The notes under the pieces are model-generated. The model worked only from the letters and a program-made list of their open reading frames with translations, did no database searches and was not told the origin of the DNA. Of a stretch of 64,000 nt of DNA, positions 54,956 through 64,000 are shown piece after piece (the stretch's first letter is position 1; each line of letters starts with the position of its first letter). The position numbers and the translations under genes were made by a program. This DNA is from Pseudomonas ovata (GTDB lineage: Bacteria > Pseudomonadota > Gammaproteobacteria > Pseudomonadales > Pseudomonadaceae), in NCBI RefSeq assembly GCF_003131185.1, contig NZ_QFFU01000004.1, forward strand, positions 62,001 to 126,000, given 5' to 3'.

Positions 54956-55065
54956 GTAGGAGCGCGCTCTGCCCGCGACCGAGTGCGTTAGCGCTCGTAA
55001 AATCTCGAAGACGCCACAATTTTACGACTGCTAACGCAGCCGGTCGCGGGCAAGCGCGCTCCTAC
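54956..55065. repeat. REP-bounded palindrome, copy E (one internal unit)
   Basis: This 110-bp copy lies 31 bases after copy D, in the opposite orientation (unit read as GACGCCACAATTTTACG). Its left arm, GTAGGAGCGCGCTCTGCCCG, has two extra bases (CT) relative to the common form. Confidence 0.85.
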
Positions 55066-55250
55066 AAACCAGATGCCGTGCCATATCACCGAGCCTTGGA
55101 CCTGAGCTTGATACAAAAGGCCAGGCTCGGCTTCTGTGACCGGCCTCACCTTCTGTAATCGCTCGGAATTTTCCTACGACCAACTCAGGTCGCGTGTTAC
55201 CTCCTCCTGCCGATGCGCTCATGACGCCATCCCCAAGCAGGAGAAATCCC

Positions 55251-57191
55251 ATGTTCCGCAGGATCAATCAATCGCTGGAAAACCTCAGCGTCAGGCTCAA
55301 GCTGGCACTGGGCTTCGGCCTGGTGCTGTGCCTGACCCTGACCATCACCTTCACCGGCTGGCACGGCTTGAACACCATGATCGAGCGCGCCGAAGCCATC
55401 TCATCCATCGCGCACCTCAGCAGCCTGACCAAGGACCTGCGCGCCGAACGCATTCTGTTTCGCCAGGAAAACACCCCGCAAAACGCCACGCGGGTCGAAG
55501 ACCGCCTCAACGAGCTGGAAACCCAGCTCAGCCTGCTGCACAAGGCCATCGAGGACACGCGCAGCCTGGACCTGTTGAATGCCCAGAGCCGCATTGTGGC
55601 GGCCATGGAAAAGACCTTTGCCGAACTGAGCGAACAGCGCAAGGCACGCGACAGCGCCGCAGACACCCTCAAGCAACAGGCGACCCAGGTGGTCAAGGCC
55701 ATCGTCGATGTCGAAACCGAGGTGCTCAAGGCTGTGAGTCAGGAGCAGGACAACGGCGAGCGGCTGGAGGAGTTCACCAATCTGTCGCAGCTCAAGCAGC
55801 ATATCCAGCAGGCCAGCGCGCAAGTGCAGGCCTACACCCTCACCGGCAGGCAGACCGATGAAAGCGCCGCCATCGTCGCCCTCGACGAGGCCCTGGAAGA
55901 AATCCGCCAGATCGCCCGGGACCAGGCCGGTGACAACCTGCAGGCGCTCAAGCCGGCCGAACAGGCCTTGCAAGCCTACAAGCGGGCACTGGGCCTGTTC
56001 CATGACGTACAGGTCAAGGTCGAGCAGGGCCAACAGACCATGGAGACGCTGGGCGACTCGATGCTCGACTCGGTGGCCGGGCTGATCGGCGTCCAAGGGG
56101 TGCTGCGCGACAGTGAGGCTGGGAATGCCCGCACGGCCCTGACCGGGGTTGCCTCGCTGGCCCTGCTGGCGGCCCTGCTGGCGGCCTGGTTCATGACCCG
56201 GCAGATTCTCGTGCCCTTGCGCCAGGCCCTGGCCGCCGCCGCACGCATTGCCCAGGGCGACCTGAGCCGTGACCTGCCGAGCCTGCGTCGCGACGAGATG
56301 GGCCAGCTGCAAGGCAGCATCCAGACCATGACCCTGAACCTGCGTGGCCTGATCAACGGCATTGGTGATGGCGTCACGCAGATTGCCAGCGCCGCCGAGC
56401 AACTGTCGGCGGTCACCGAGCAGACCAGCGCGGGAGTCAATAACCAGAAAGAAGAAACCGATCAGGTTGCCACGGCCATCAACCAGATGGCCGCCACCGT
56501 GCTGCAGGTGGCCAGCAATGCCCAGGAGGCCTCCCAGGCCGCCGCGCAAGCGGACCAGCAGGCGCGCGATGGCGATCAGGTGGTGGGCCAGGCGATTGGC
56601 CAGATCGAACAACTGGCCGATGAAATGCGCCACTCGACCCAGGCCATGGGCCGCCTCAAGCAGGAAAGCGGCAAGATCGTCGGGGTGCTGGACGTGATCA
56701 AGTCCGTCTCGCAACAGACCAACCTGCTGGCGCTCAATGCCGCCATCGAGGCGGCGCGGGCCGGAGAAGCCGGACGCGGCTTTGCGGTGGTGGCCGATGA
56801 GGTTCGCAGCCTGGCACAACGCACCCAACAGTCGACCGAGGAAATCGAAGAGCTGATTGCGGCCCTGCAAAACGGCACCCAGCAGGTGGCCACGACCCTG
56901 GACAACAGTCGCAGCCTGACCGACCAGAGCGTGGAACTGAGCCGCCGTGCCGGCAGCGCCCTGGAGCAGATCACCCGCACGGTGGCCAGCATTCAGGGCA
57001 TGAACCTGCAGATCGCCACGGCCAGCGAACAGCAGAGTGCGGTGGCCGAGCAGATCAACCGCAACGTGGTGAATGTGCGCAACATCTCCGAACAGACCGC
57101 CACCGCCAGCGAGGAAACCGCCGCCTCCAGCATCGAACTGGCGCGCCTGGGCACGCACCTGAAGGAACTGGTGGGGCGATTCAAGGTGTAG
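55251..57191 (+). CDS. methyl-accepting chemotaxis protein, HBM-like
   Basis: This second 646-residue receptor shares the layout of the one at 52889: membrane helix at 19-37, a helical periplasmic domain of about 255 residues, membrane helix near 297-318, HAMP, and the signalling domain with [16 protein letters not shown]. The cytoplasmic halves are very similar, the periplasmic halves much less so. I chose the ATG at 55251 ([11 protein letters not shown]) with AGGAG eight bases upstream. The ends GRFKV and GRFVI both lack a pentapeptide. A tandem duplication with divergence in ligand sensing is likely. Confidence 0.88.
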   Translation: MFRRINQSLENLSVRLKLALGFGLVLCLTLTITFTGWHGLNTMIERAEAISSIAHLSSLTKDLRAERILFRQENTPQNATRVEDRLNELETQLSLLHKAIEDTRSLDLLNAQSRIVAAMEKTFAELSEQRKARDSAADTLKQQATQVVKAIVDVETEVLKAVSQEQDNGERLEEFTNLSQLKQHIQQASAQVQAYTLTGRQTDESAAIVALDEALEEIRQIARDQAGDNLQALKPAEQALQAYKRALGLFHDVQVKVEQGQQTMETLGDSMLDSVAGLIGVQGVLRDSEAGNARTALTGVASLALLAALLAAWFMTRQILVPLRQALAAAARIAQGDLSRDLPSLRRDEMGQLQGSIQTMTLNLRGLINGIGDGVTQIASAAEQLSAVTEQTSAGVNNQKEETDQVATAINQMAATVLQVASNAQEASQAAAQADQQARDGDQVVGQAIGQIEQLADEMRHSTQAMGRLKQESGKIVGVLDVIKSVSQQTNLLALNAAIEAARAGEAGRGFAVVADEVRSLAQRTQQSTEEIEELIAALQNGTQQVATTLDNSRSLTDQSVELSRRAGSALEQITRTVASIQGMNLQIATASEQQSAVAEQINRNVVNVRNISEQTATASEETAASSIELARLGTHLKELVGRFKV

Positions 57192-57297
57192 GCGAACCCG
57201 CTACCTTAGGCGCTGAAAACACCCGATCTGGAGCGACCAACGATCGCGAAAAGACCCCATGACTCACTGAAGCCTTGGCGCTGTGTCTGCCACAAAC

Positions 57298-57326
57298 AAA
57301 AACGCCCCTGAATCAGGGGCGTTTTT
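57298..57326. terminator. bidirectional terminator between chemoreceptor and opgH
   Basis: AAAAACGCCCCTG, loop AAT, CAGGGGCGTTTTTG: an eight-base GC stem flanked by A and T tracts between convergent genes. Confidence 0.88.
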
Positions 57327-57337
57327 GCAAGGTTGCA

Positions 57338-59917
57338 TCAGGCCGGCAATGGCACCGGCAATGCACCGGCCGGCTGCAACGGCAGCAGCGGTGCATGCGG
57401 ATCAGCCTCGATGGAGGCGCGCCAGGCGGCCAGCCACTCCGGATGCTGCACACTCCAGACCTGCTCATGCAGGCGCGCCAGCGCCACCGGGTCACTGAGC
57501 AGCATCAGGCGTTCATGGTTGCTGAGCTTTTCAGGACCGACCTTGAGCGCCTGCTCGATGCGCTCGGCACGCAACGACTCGATCGGGGCGGCCAGGCGAT
57601 GGCGCGAGGTCGCCATGGCACAGGCCAGGGCGTTCTGCTGCGGGTCGACCACGGCCCGCACGAAGCCCTGCTTGAGCGCATGCCAGCGGTTCTCGTGGGT
57701 GTACTGGTCGGTGGACTGCAACTCCTTGGGCGTGTCGTATTCCTCAGGGATCAGGAACAGCTTCTCGTCACGGGCCTTCAGACCAAGATTGGTGCGGCTG
57801 GAGATCACCGACACCGGGATCGACAGCATCAGCGACACCACAATCGGCGCCAGCCACCACAAAAAGCTCGGGTTCAGCCAGGCCACCAACAGGGTCCAGG
57901 CCACGCCCAACAAGGTCTGCGGGCCATGGCGTTTGACTGCCTCGGACCACGGCGTGGAGTCGTCGTCACGCTGCGGCGAGTTCCAGGTCGCGGCCCAACC
58001 CAGGAACGCGGCGAGCACGAAACGGGTGTGGAACAGCATGCGCACTGGTGCCAGCAGCATCGAGAACAGCATTTCGCTGATCATCGACACGGTGACCTTG
58101 AACTTGCCACCGAAGCCGGTCGCGCCCTTGGCCCAGATCAGGATCACACTGAGCAGCTTGGGCAGGAACAACAGCACGATGGTGGTCGAGAACAGCGCGA
58201 CGGCTTTTTCCGGGTGCCACTGCGGCCACAACGGGTACAACTGCCGTGGTTCCAGGAAGTAGGTTGGCTCCATCAGGGTGTTGACCGCCAGCAGCGCGGT
58301 GGACAGCACCAGAAAGAAGAACCACAACGGCGCCGACAGGTAGGACATCACGCCGGTCAGGAACACCGCACGGTGCACCGGGTGCATACCCTTGACCAGG
58401 AACAGGCGGAAGTTCATCAGGTTACCGTGGCACCAGCGGCGGTCGCGCTTGAGCTCGTCCAGCAGGTTGGGCGGTAACTCTTCATAACTGCCCGGCAGGT
58501 CGTAGGCAATCCACACGCCCCAGCCGGCCCGACGCATCAGCGCCGCTTCGACGAAGTCGTGCGAGAGGATGGAGCCGGCGAACGCGCCTTTACCGGGCAG
58601 CGGCGCCAGGGCGCAGTGCTCGATGAACGGCTTCATGCGAATGATCGCGTTGTGCCCCCAATAGTGCGATTCGCCCAGCTGCCAGAAGTGCAGGCCGGCG
58701 GTGAACAGCGGCCCGTAGACACGAGTGGCGAACTGTTGCAGGCGCGCATACAGGGTGTCCATGCCCGACGCCCGTGGCGCGGTCTGGATGATGCCGGCGT
58801 CTGGCGTGGCTTCCATCAGGCGCACCAGGCTGGTCAGGCACTCACCGCTCATGACGCTGTCGGCATCGAGCACGACCATGTAGCGGTAGTCACTGCCCCA
58901 GCGACGGCAGAAGTCGTCGAGGTTGCCGCTCTTGCGTTTGACGCGACGACGGCGACGGCGGTAGAAAATCTTGCCGAAGCCGCTGGTTTCACGGCACACG
59001 TCCAGCCAGGCCTGTTGCTCGGCCACGGCGATGTCGGTTTCGTTGGTGTCGCTGAGCACAAAGAAGTCGAAACGGTCCAGGTCACCGGTGGCGGCCACGG
59101 ACTCGAAGGTGGCGCGCAGGCCGGCGAACACCCGCGGCACGTCTTCGTTGCAGATCGGCATCACCAGCGCGGTGCGTGCACCGGCTTCGATGGGCTCGTT
59201 GCCGGCACTGGCGCCTGAGATGCGGTATTTGTCGCGTCCGGTGATCAGCTCCAGAAAGCCCATCAGGGCGGTCCAGAAACCGGCCGACACCCAGCAGAAC
59301 AGAATGCCGAACAGCAGCAGGATGCTGGTCTGCAAGGCATACGGCAGCACCTGCATGGCAGTCTGCACAAAGGTCTGGCGGGTGATTTCGTCCAGCGACA
59401 CCAGCGACCAGCCCTGATAGGGCAGGATGCCCTTCATGTACCAGCCAGCCACGATCGTCTGGCCGAGCATCAGCACCAGCAGAATGTAGCGGCGAATCGA
59501 ACCGACCGTGCGCCAGCGCGCCTTGGGCAGGTCGCGCGGCAGATCATCGACCGGCTTGGGCGGGTTGCCCTTGCCGGTCAGGCGTCGCCAGCCACGCACC
59601 AGGATATTGGTGCGCCATGGCTCGGGCACCACGCGGGTGCGGCGAATGGGCGGTGCGATTTTCAGGCACAGCCGGCCGCTGGCGTCGACGCCGAGCATTT
59701 CGGCATCGCGCAGTTCATCGGCCGTGGCCAGGTTCAGGCGCGTGCCCACCGATGCCTGGGCGGCCTCGGCAGGTGCGGCGCCCGGCTGGGCCGCCAGGCG
59801 CTGGTGCAATTCGGAGAACGAGGTGCAGCCGGCCAGTTCGGCCCGCTGCTCGTCGCTCATGGGCAGGTGTGCCAGGTACTCGTTCAGAGACTCTGGCGCC
59901 GTATGTGAATTACTCAT
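57338..59917 (-). CDS. opgH: glucans biosynthesis glucosyltransferase
   Basis: OpgH/MdoH (859 residues) makes the beta-1,2-glucan backbone of osmoregulated periplasmic glucans from UDP-glucose and moves it across the inner membrane. A cytoplasmic N-terminus is followed by several membrane helices, a large family 2 glycosyltransferase domain ([11 protein letters not shown] carries the Dx[11 protein letters not shown] the (R/Q)xxRW), and more helices. Its start overlaps the opgG end by 8 bases on the same strand. The length and motifs are standard. Confidence 0.96.
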   Translation of the reverse strand: MSNSHTAPESLNEYLAHLPMSDEQRAELAGCTSFSELHQRLAAQPGAAPAEAAQASVGTRLNLATADELRDAEMLGVDASGRLCLKIAPPIRRTRVVPEPWRTNILVRGWRRLTGKGNPPKPVDDLPRDLPKARWRTVGSIRRYILLVLMLGQTIVAGWYMKGILPYQGWSLVSLDEITRQTFVQTAMQVLPYALQTSILLLFGILFCWVSAGFWTALMGFLELITGRDKYRISGASAGNEPIEAGARTALVMPICNEDVPRVFAGLRATFESVAATGDLDRFDFFVLSDTNETDIAVAEQQAWLDVCRETSGFGKIFYRRRRRRVKRKSGNLDDFCRRWGSDYRYMVVLDADSVMSGECLTSLVRLMEATPDAGIIQTAPRASGMDTLYARLQQFATRVYGPLFTAGLHFWQLGESHYWGHNAIIRMKPFIEHCALAPLPGKGAFAGSILSHDFVEAALMRRAGWGVWIAYDLPGSYEELPPNLLDELKRDRRWCHGNLMNFRLFLVKGMHPVHRAVFLTGVMSYLSAPLWFFFLVLSTALLAVNTLMEPTYFLEPRQLYPLWPQWHPEKAVALFSTTIVLLFLPKLLSVILIWAKGATGFGGKFKVTVSMISEMLFSMLLAPVRMLFHTRFVLAAFLGWAATWNSPQRDDDSTPWSEAVKRHGPQTLLGVAWTLLVAWLNPSFLWWLAPIVVSLMLSIPVSVISSRTNLGLKARDEKLFLIPEEYDTPKELQSTDQYTHENRWHALKQGFVRAVVDPQQNALACAMATSRHRLAAPIESLRAERIEQALKVGPEKLSNHERLMLLSDPVALARLHEQVWSVQHPEWLAAWRASIEADPHAPLLPLQPAGALPVPLPA

Positions 59918-61847
59918 CGCTAGGCAACTGGTAGCTCCAGGTCTCGGTCAGGACTTGCAGGGTCTTGGCCGGCTCCGGAAGGGTGGGTGCAGCTTCGGTT
60001 GCAGGTGGCTGAACAGCGTCCTTGCCCGCCTCGGCATTGGCCACATCGGCCTTGCCGGCTTCAGGTTTGGCGGCATCGGCTTCGGTCTTGACCTTGGCAG
60101 CGTCGGCCGGAGCCTGTGCCACTTGCGCCTTGCCTGCATCAGGCTTGGCTGCTTCCGGCTTGGTCGCATCAGGCTTGCCCGCTTCGGCGGCCTTGACCGC
60201 TTCGGCCTTGGCCACGGCGCGGGTGTCTTTCACGACGCCTGGCGTCGTTGACTTGCTCGGGGCCGCCTTCTCATCCGAAACCAGCAACGCAGGTTCCTTG
60301 CCGGGTTCAGCCGGGATTTCCCGCAGCAGATAGGCACGCATCTCGATCGGACGGCTGGTGTCCTTGACCTTGATGCGCAGGCTCAGGCGATAGCCCTTGG
60401 TCACCGGGTTGTAGCGCAGGTTGTTGTCGACCAGCTCGGTGTTTTCGTCGGTGGTCACCTGGCTGCGAATGGTCTTGTCTTCCGGCAGGGCCGAGAGCAC
60501 GGGACCTACGAAGTCGATCAGGAAGGCCAGGGTGCCGTCAGGCTGGCGAATCAGGTTGGCCTGACGCACATCACCCAGCGAGCGCAGGGTCTGCTTGACC
60601 CAGCCCAGGTCCGGCGAGTGAATGGCGTTTTCGTCCATGGTCCAGTGGATGCGGTAGTTGAAATCCACCGGCTCCCCAGGGGCCGGCAGGGTTTCAGGCT
60701 TCCAGAAGGCCACGATGTTGTCGTTGGTTTCGTCGGCAGTCGGAATCTCGACCAGCTCGACCACACCCTTGCCCCAGTCGCCACGCGGCTCGATCCAGGC
60801 GCTTGGGCGCTTGTCGTAGCGGTCGTCGAGGTCTTCGAACTGGCTGAACTCGCGGCCACGCTGCAACAGGCCGAAACCGCGCGGGTTCTCGACCGAGAAG
60901 CTGCTGACCGACAGGTGACGCGGGTTGTTCAGCGGACGCCACAGCCACTCGCCGTTGGCGGCCTGGATCGACAGGCCGCTGGAGTCATGCAGCTCGCGAC
61001 GGAAGTTCTGCGTGCGCGGCGGCTGGTGGGTGCCGAACAGGAACATGCTGGTCAAAGGCGCCACGCCCAGCTTGGTGACCTTGTCACGCAGGTACATGCG
61101 CGACTTCACGTCCACGCGGGTGTCGGAACCCGGGCGCAGGATGAACTGGTAGGCACCGGTGGCCCGTGGCGAGTCGAGCAAGGCGTAAATGACCAGGTGG
61201 CCATCTTCGCCGTTGGGTTTTTCGATCCAGAATTCCTTGAAGCGCGGGAATTCCTCACCGGACGGCACGGCGGTGTCGATGGCCATGCCACGGGCAGACA
61301 AGCCATAAACCTGACCCTTGCCGATGACGCGGAAATAACTCGCGCCCAGCATGGTCATGATCTCGTCCTGCTTGTCATCCTTGTTGATCGGATAGGTGAC
61401 CTTGAAACCGGCATAACCGAGCTTTTCAGTGGCCTTGGGGTCGAACTTCAGTTCGCCGAAGTCGAAACGGGCCGGGTCGTACTTGATCTCGTCGACGGTG
61501 GTCGCGGTCACTTCGTTGATTTTCACCGGCGTGTCGAAATGCATGCCCTGGTGATAGAACGACAGTTTGAACGGGGTCTTTTCGCCCGCCCACTCGGCCT
61601 TGTCGTCGCGGAAACGGATTTTCTGGTAGTCCGCGAACTTCATGTCGCGGAACTCACCCGGCAGGTTGCTTCTGGGGGCTTCGAACTTCTGCCCGGCCAG
61701 GTCTTTTGCCCTTGCAGCCACATCATCAAGATTGAATGCCCACAACTGGCCCGAGCCGAACAGGCAGACCAATGCAGTGCTTGCCATCAGCGCATTACGC
61801 AGCCGGGCGACAGGTGTCTTTGGAGCATCACAGGGACTAACAATCAC
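59910..61847 (-). CDS. opgG: glucans biosynthesis protein G with Ala/Lys-rich C-terminal extension
   Basis: OpgG (645 residues) is the periplasmic protein that branches or matures the glucan made by OpgH. It has a signal peptide (cleavage near residue 37, after QLWA), then the MdoG domain from [15 protein letters not shown] to about residue 545. The last 100 or so residues are low-complexity Ala/Lys/Pro/Glu repeats ([16 protein letters not shown]) before a short ordered tail ending QLPSDE. I chose a GTG at 61847 ([10 protein letters not shown]) with GAGGG six bases upstream, over a TTG at 61853. It is first in the opgGH pair. Confidence 0.94.
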   Translation of the reverse strand: MIVSPCDAPKTPVARLRNALMASTALVCLFGSGQLWAFNLDDVAARAKDLAGQKFEAPRSNLPGEFRDMKFADYQKIRFRDDKAEWAGEKTPFKLSFYHQGMHFDTPVKINEVTATTVDEIKYDPARFDFGELKFDPKATEKLGYAGFKVTYPINKDDKQDEIMTMLGASYFRVIGKGQVYGLSARGMAIDTAVPSGEEFPRFKEFWIEKPNGEDGHLVIYALLDSPRATGAYQFILRPGSDTRVDVKSRMYLRDKVTKLGVAPLTSMFLFGTHQPPRTQNFRRELHDSSGLSIQAANGEWLWRPLNNPRHLSVSSFSVENPRGFGLLQRGREFSQFEDLDDRYDKRPSAWIEPRGDWGKGVVELVEIPTADETNDNIVAFWKPETLPAPGEPVDFNYRIHWTMDENAIHSPDLGWVKQTLRSLGDVRQANLIRQPDGTLAFLIDFVGPVLSALPEDKTIRSQVTTDENTELVDNNLRYNPVTKGYRLSLRIKVKDTSRPIEMRAYLLREIPAEPGKEPALLVSDEKAAPSKSTTPGVVKDTRAVAKAEAVKAAEAGKPDATKPEAAKPDAGKAQVAQAPADAAKVKTEADAAKPEAGKADVANAEAGKDAVQPPATEAAPTLPEPAKTLQVLTETWSYQLPSDE

Positions 61848-62108
61848 GAGCAACCCTCGCCGAAAAACGATTAAAGAACCAACGGCCAGCTATCCAGTGC
61901 CGGTTGGCGAGCACTGTTCGGACTCCAAAAGGGCTTAATGATTCCCTGTCGGCTGCCGAACTGTCTTCGCACTTCCATCCGGCGGGCCATCGGTAATGGC
62001 CAATTAGCGCGCGATTATCCTGTAGCGCGCGTGACAACGCATCAGCTGTGACAAAGTTTTTATTACTTCGATACCTGATGCCTACAGACCTGCGCAAACG
62101 TACGGTTT

Positions 62109-62546
62109 TCAGGTCTCGAACAGGAAGGTGACCGGCCCGTCGTTGACCAGATGCACTTGCATGTCCGCACCAAAACGGCCCGCAGCAACCTGCGGGTGAG
62201 CGTCCTGGGCCTGCCTGAGAAGATAGTCGAACATTTCGGCCCCAAGGGCCGGAGGCGCCGCTTTTGAAAAACCGGGGCGCAGGCCGCTGCGGGTGTCGGC
62301 CGCCAGGGTGAACTGCGAAACCAGCAACAAACCGCCCTCTACATCACGCAACGACAGGTTCATCTTGCCATCGGCATCGCTGAATACCCGGTAGTTGAGC
62401 AACTTGTGCAATAACTTGTCGGCACTGGCGGGCGTGTCTTGAGGCTCGACCCCGACCAACACCAATAACCCCTGGTCGATGGCCCCGACCACGTCGCCCC
62501 CGACCTCGACCCGTGCCCCGCGCACGCGTTGCAACAACCCTTTCAT
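62109..62546 (-). CDS. dtd: D-aminoacyl-tRNA deacylase
   Basis: Dtd (145 residues) removes D-amino acids (and Gly from tRNA-Ala) from mischarged tRNA. The two family motifs SQFTL (about 78-82) and the GPVTF in [11 protein letters not shown] near the end are intact. The ATG at 62546 gives [13 protein letters not shown]; the frame opens further upstream into the repeat region. It lies downstream of pip on the minus strand, separated from it by a large palindrome. Confidence 0.96.
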   Translation of the reverse strand: MKGLLQRVRGARVEVGGDVVGAIDQGLLVLVGVEPQDTPASADKLLHKLLNYRVFSDADGKMNLSLRDVEGGLLLVSQFTLAADTRSGLRPGFSKAAPPALGAEMFDYLLRQAQDAHPQVAAGRFGADMQVHLVNDGPVTFLFET

Positions 62547-62599
62547 GAATGCTCCTTGAATGACCCCTGGTTCTGCACACTTACCACTGTACCTGCCCC

Positions 62600-62771
62600 G
62601 TAGGAGCGCGCTTGCCCGCGACCGAGTGCGAAGCGCTCGCAAAATCTCGGAAACGCTGCAAATTTACGACTGGAAATCTGCGAAACGCTGAAAATTTACG
62701 GCTGGAAATCTGCGAAACGCTGCAAATTTACGACTGCTAACGCACTCGGTCGCGGGCAAGCGCGCTCCTAC
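62600..62771. repeat. REP-bounded palindrome, copy F (three internal units)
   Basis: This 172-bp copy starts GTAGGAGCGCGCTTGCCCGC and ends GGCAAGCGCGCTCCTAC. Its core is three head-to-tail units of 32 bases, read on this strand as CTGCGAAACGCTGCAAATTT plus ACGACTGGAAAT (positions 62646-62741). It lies in the pip-dtd spacer. Confidence 0.88.
62646..62741. repeat. three tandem 32-bp units within copy F
   Basis: Three consecutive 32-base units differ at only a few positions each. The first begins CTCGGAAACG, the second and third CTGCGAAACG. They are the same unit found once in D and E and twice in A. Confidence 0.85.
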
Positions 62772-62805
62772 CCGGCCCAGGTCTGCGGTGTCAGGACGGC
62801 AAGCC

Positions 62806-63777
62806 TCAGGCTTCTTCAGGCGAGAGGTCCAGCAGGTTGTCGGCAATCTGGGCGGCGGCGCGTACCAGGGCATCGGCGATGCCGGTCTCGGCGGCCGAGT
62901 GCCCGGCATCGCGGATAATCTGCAGCTCGCTGCCCGGCCAGGCCTGGTGCAGTTCCCAGGCGTTGTCCAGCGGGCAGATCACATCATAGCGGCCATGCAC
63001 GATGATGCCCGGCAGGTGCGCGATCTTGTGCATGTCGCGGATCAGCTGGTTGTCTTCCAGGAAGGCATTGTTGACGAAGTAATGGGTCTCGATGCAGGCA
63101 ATCGACAGCGCCCGTTGCGGCTCGCAGAAACGGTCGACCACCTGCGGGTTCGGGCGCAGGGTCGCGGTGCGCCCTTCCCAGCCCGACCAGGCCTTGGCGG
63201 CGTGCATCTGGGCGATCTGGTCGGGGCCGGTCAGGCGCCGGTGATAGGCGGCCAGCAGGTTGTCGCGCTCCTCGACCGGGATCGGGGCGAGGAAGTCCTG
63301 CCAGAAATCAGGGAACAGGCGGCTGGCGCCGCACTGGTAGAACCACTGGATTTCCTGCGGCCGGCACAGAAAGATGCCACGCAGAATCAGGGCATGCACA
63401 CGGTCCGGGTGGGTCTGCGCGTAGGCCAGGGCCAGGGTCGACCCCCACGACCCCCCGAACAGCACCCACTTGTCGATGCCCAGGTGCTCGCGAATGCGCT
63501 CCAGGTCCTCGACCAGGTGCCAGGTGGTGTTGTTTTCCAGGCTGGCGTGCGGCGTGGAGCGACCACAGCCGCGCTGGTCAAACGTTACGATGCGGTACAG
63601 GTTGGGGTCGAAGTAGCAGCGGCTCTGCGCATCGCAGCCCGAGCCCGGACCGCCATGAATGAACACCACGGGCAGGCCGTCAGGCGAGCCGCTTTCATCG
63701 ACATAGAGCACATGCGGAGCTTCCACGGCCAGATCGTGCCGGGCATAAGGTTTGATCTGCGGGTACAAAGTCTGCAT
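62806..63777 (-). CDS. pip: proline iminopeptidase
   Basis: Pip (323 residues) cleaves N-terminal proline from peptides. It is an alpha/beta hydrolase with the oxyanion HGGPG at 41-45, the nucleophile Ser at 110 in GGSWGS, and the C-terminal Asp and His in GRYDVICP and DAGHSA. It has no signal peptide, so it is cytosolic. It is upstream of dtd on the same strand. Confidence 0.95.
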   Translation of the reverse strand: MQTLYPQIKPYARHDLAVEAPHVLYVDESGSPDGLPVVFIHGGPGSGCDAQSRCYFDPNLYRIVTFDQRGCGRSTPHASLENNTTWHLVEDLERIREHLGIDKWVLFGGSWGSTLALAYAQTHPDRVHALILRGIFLCRPQEIQWFYQCGASRLFPDFWQDFLAPIPVEERDNLLAAYHRRLTGPDQIAQMHAAKAWSGWEGRTATLRPNPQVVDRFCEPQRALSIACIETHYFVNNAFLEDNQLIRDMHKIAHLPGIIVHGRYDVICPLDNAWELHQAWPGSELQIIRDAGHSAAETGIADALVRAAAQIADNLLDLSPEEA

Positions 63778-64000
63778 AAGTGCTCCATGGTCCGTTTCGT
63801 GGGCGTGTTCGGTAAAGCGGTTGCCATCATAAACCCGAAATGGTTAATGAGCATGCTGATCGGTATGGAACGATAGATGCAAGCAATCTGCCAGGCGCTG
63901 ACGGCGAACCTGCAAGGTCCGCCCGGGTCAGAGCGTGGGGCGTGTCATGGCTCATTGCGATTTTTTTCAGGAAATAACCGGCGACACGCCTACAGTCTAA
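63778..64000. other. pip upstream region, no gene seen
   Basis: The last 223 bases hold only short open frames of about 30 codons or fewer and should include the pip promoter. No terminator, tRNA or start of a convincing further gene was seen before the window ends. Confidence 0.5.

Larger units (their letters stand above)
54800..55250. other. spacer between two chemoreceptor genes (451 bp without a gene)
   Basis: It holds two REP-bounded palindromes (copies D and E), a small hairpin CGACC-AACTCA-GGTCG at about 55177-55192, and a GCCGATG at 55209-55215 that could be a weak sigma-28 -10 for the next gene. No coding region is supported. Confidence 0.6.

Noticed and set aside
55177..55215. Sigma-28 promoter for the second chemoreceptor gene
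   Set aside because: A GCCGATG is present but no acceptable -35 lies 15 bases upstream. It was mentioned only as a weak possibility.
62646..62741. Tandem 32-bp repeats considered as a CRISPR array
   Set aside because: The units abut with no spacers and lie inside a palindrome. No cas genes are near.
63787..63876. Short open frame of 29 codons at the right end
   Set aside because: It is too short, has no ribosome site and overlaps the pip promoter region.

Overview
This window looks like a core chromosomal segment of a fluorescent or putida-group Pseudomonas. It is GC-rich. It carries the complete medium-chain-length polyhydroxyalkanoate (PHA) locus phaC1-phaZ-phaC2-phaD-phaFI, and gene orders that I recall as Pseudomonas-typical: pilMNOPQ-aroK-aroB-SPOR protein-gltBD-hemE, argS-SPOR-hslVU, ubiE-ubiJ-ubiB-hisIE-tatABC, and opgGH-dtd-pip. 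No tRNA, rRNA, CRISPR array, insertion sequence or prophage was seen. The genus call is inference from gene content and order, not from a database search.

Layout. 1-8.4 kb (+) is the 3' part of an aryl polyene type gene cluster. It holds the end of an MMPL-family exporter, a CPA2 antiporter-like membrane protein, an FAD enzyme with a halogenase-type WxWxIP motif, a methyltransferase, a DUF3261 lipoprotein, two ketosynthases, a hotdog dehydratase, a ketoreductase and a small secreted protein. Almost all of these overlap by a few bases, so they are probably translated as one coupled unit. 8.6-10.9 kb is a divergent LysR regulator and MFS exporter pair. 11-26.9 kb (-) is a long same-strand run: pilMNOPQ (type IV pilus alignment complex and secretin), aroK and aroB (shikimate pathway), a DamX-like ATPase/SPOR protein, gltB and gltD (glutamate synthase) and hemE.

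27.1-38.5 kb holds ponA (+), maeB and rpmE (-), then priA, argS, an FtsN-like SPOR protein and hslVU (+). 38.7-46.6 kb is a DUF971 gene and the PHA locus. Two synthases and a depolymerase run rightwards with the regulator phaD; the phasins phaF and phaI run towards them; a small PHA-system gene follows. 46.7-52.8 kb is ubiquinone biosynthesis (ubiE, ubiJ, ubiB), the last-but-early histidine steps (hisI, hisE), the twin-arginine translocase and rsmE. 52.9-57.2 kb carries two tandem four-helix-bundle chemoreceptors. 57.3-63.8 kb (-) is opgGH (osmoregulated periplasmic glucans), dtd and pip.

The most striking unexplained structure is a family of six large palindromes of 108-207 bp, each bounded by the same roughly 25-bp REP-like arm. 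They carry one, two or three copies of an AT-richer unit of about 32 bp. All lie in intergenic space. Two of them, almost identical, sit in inverted orientation on either side of the PHA locus.
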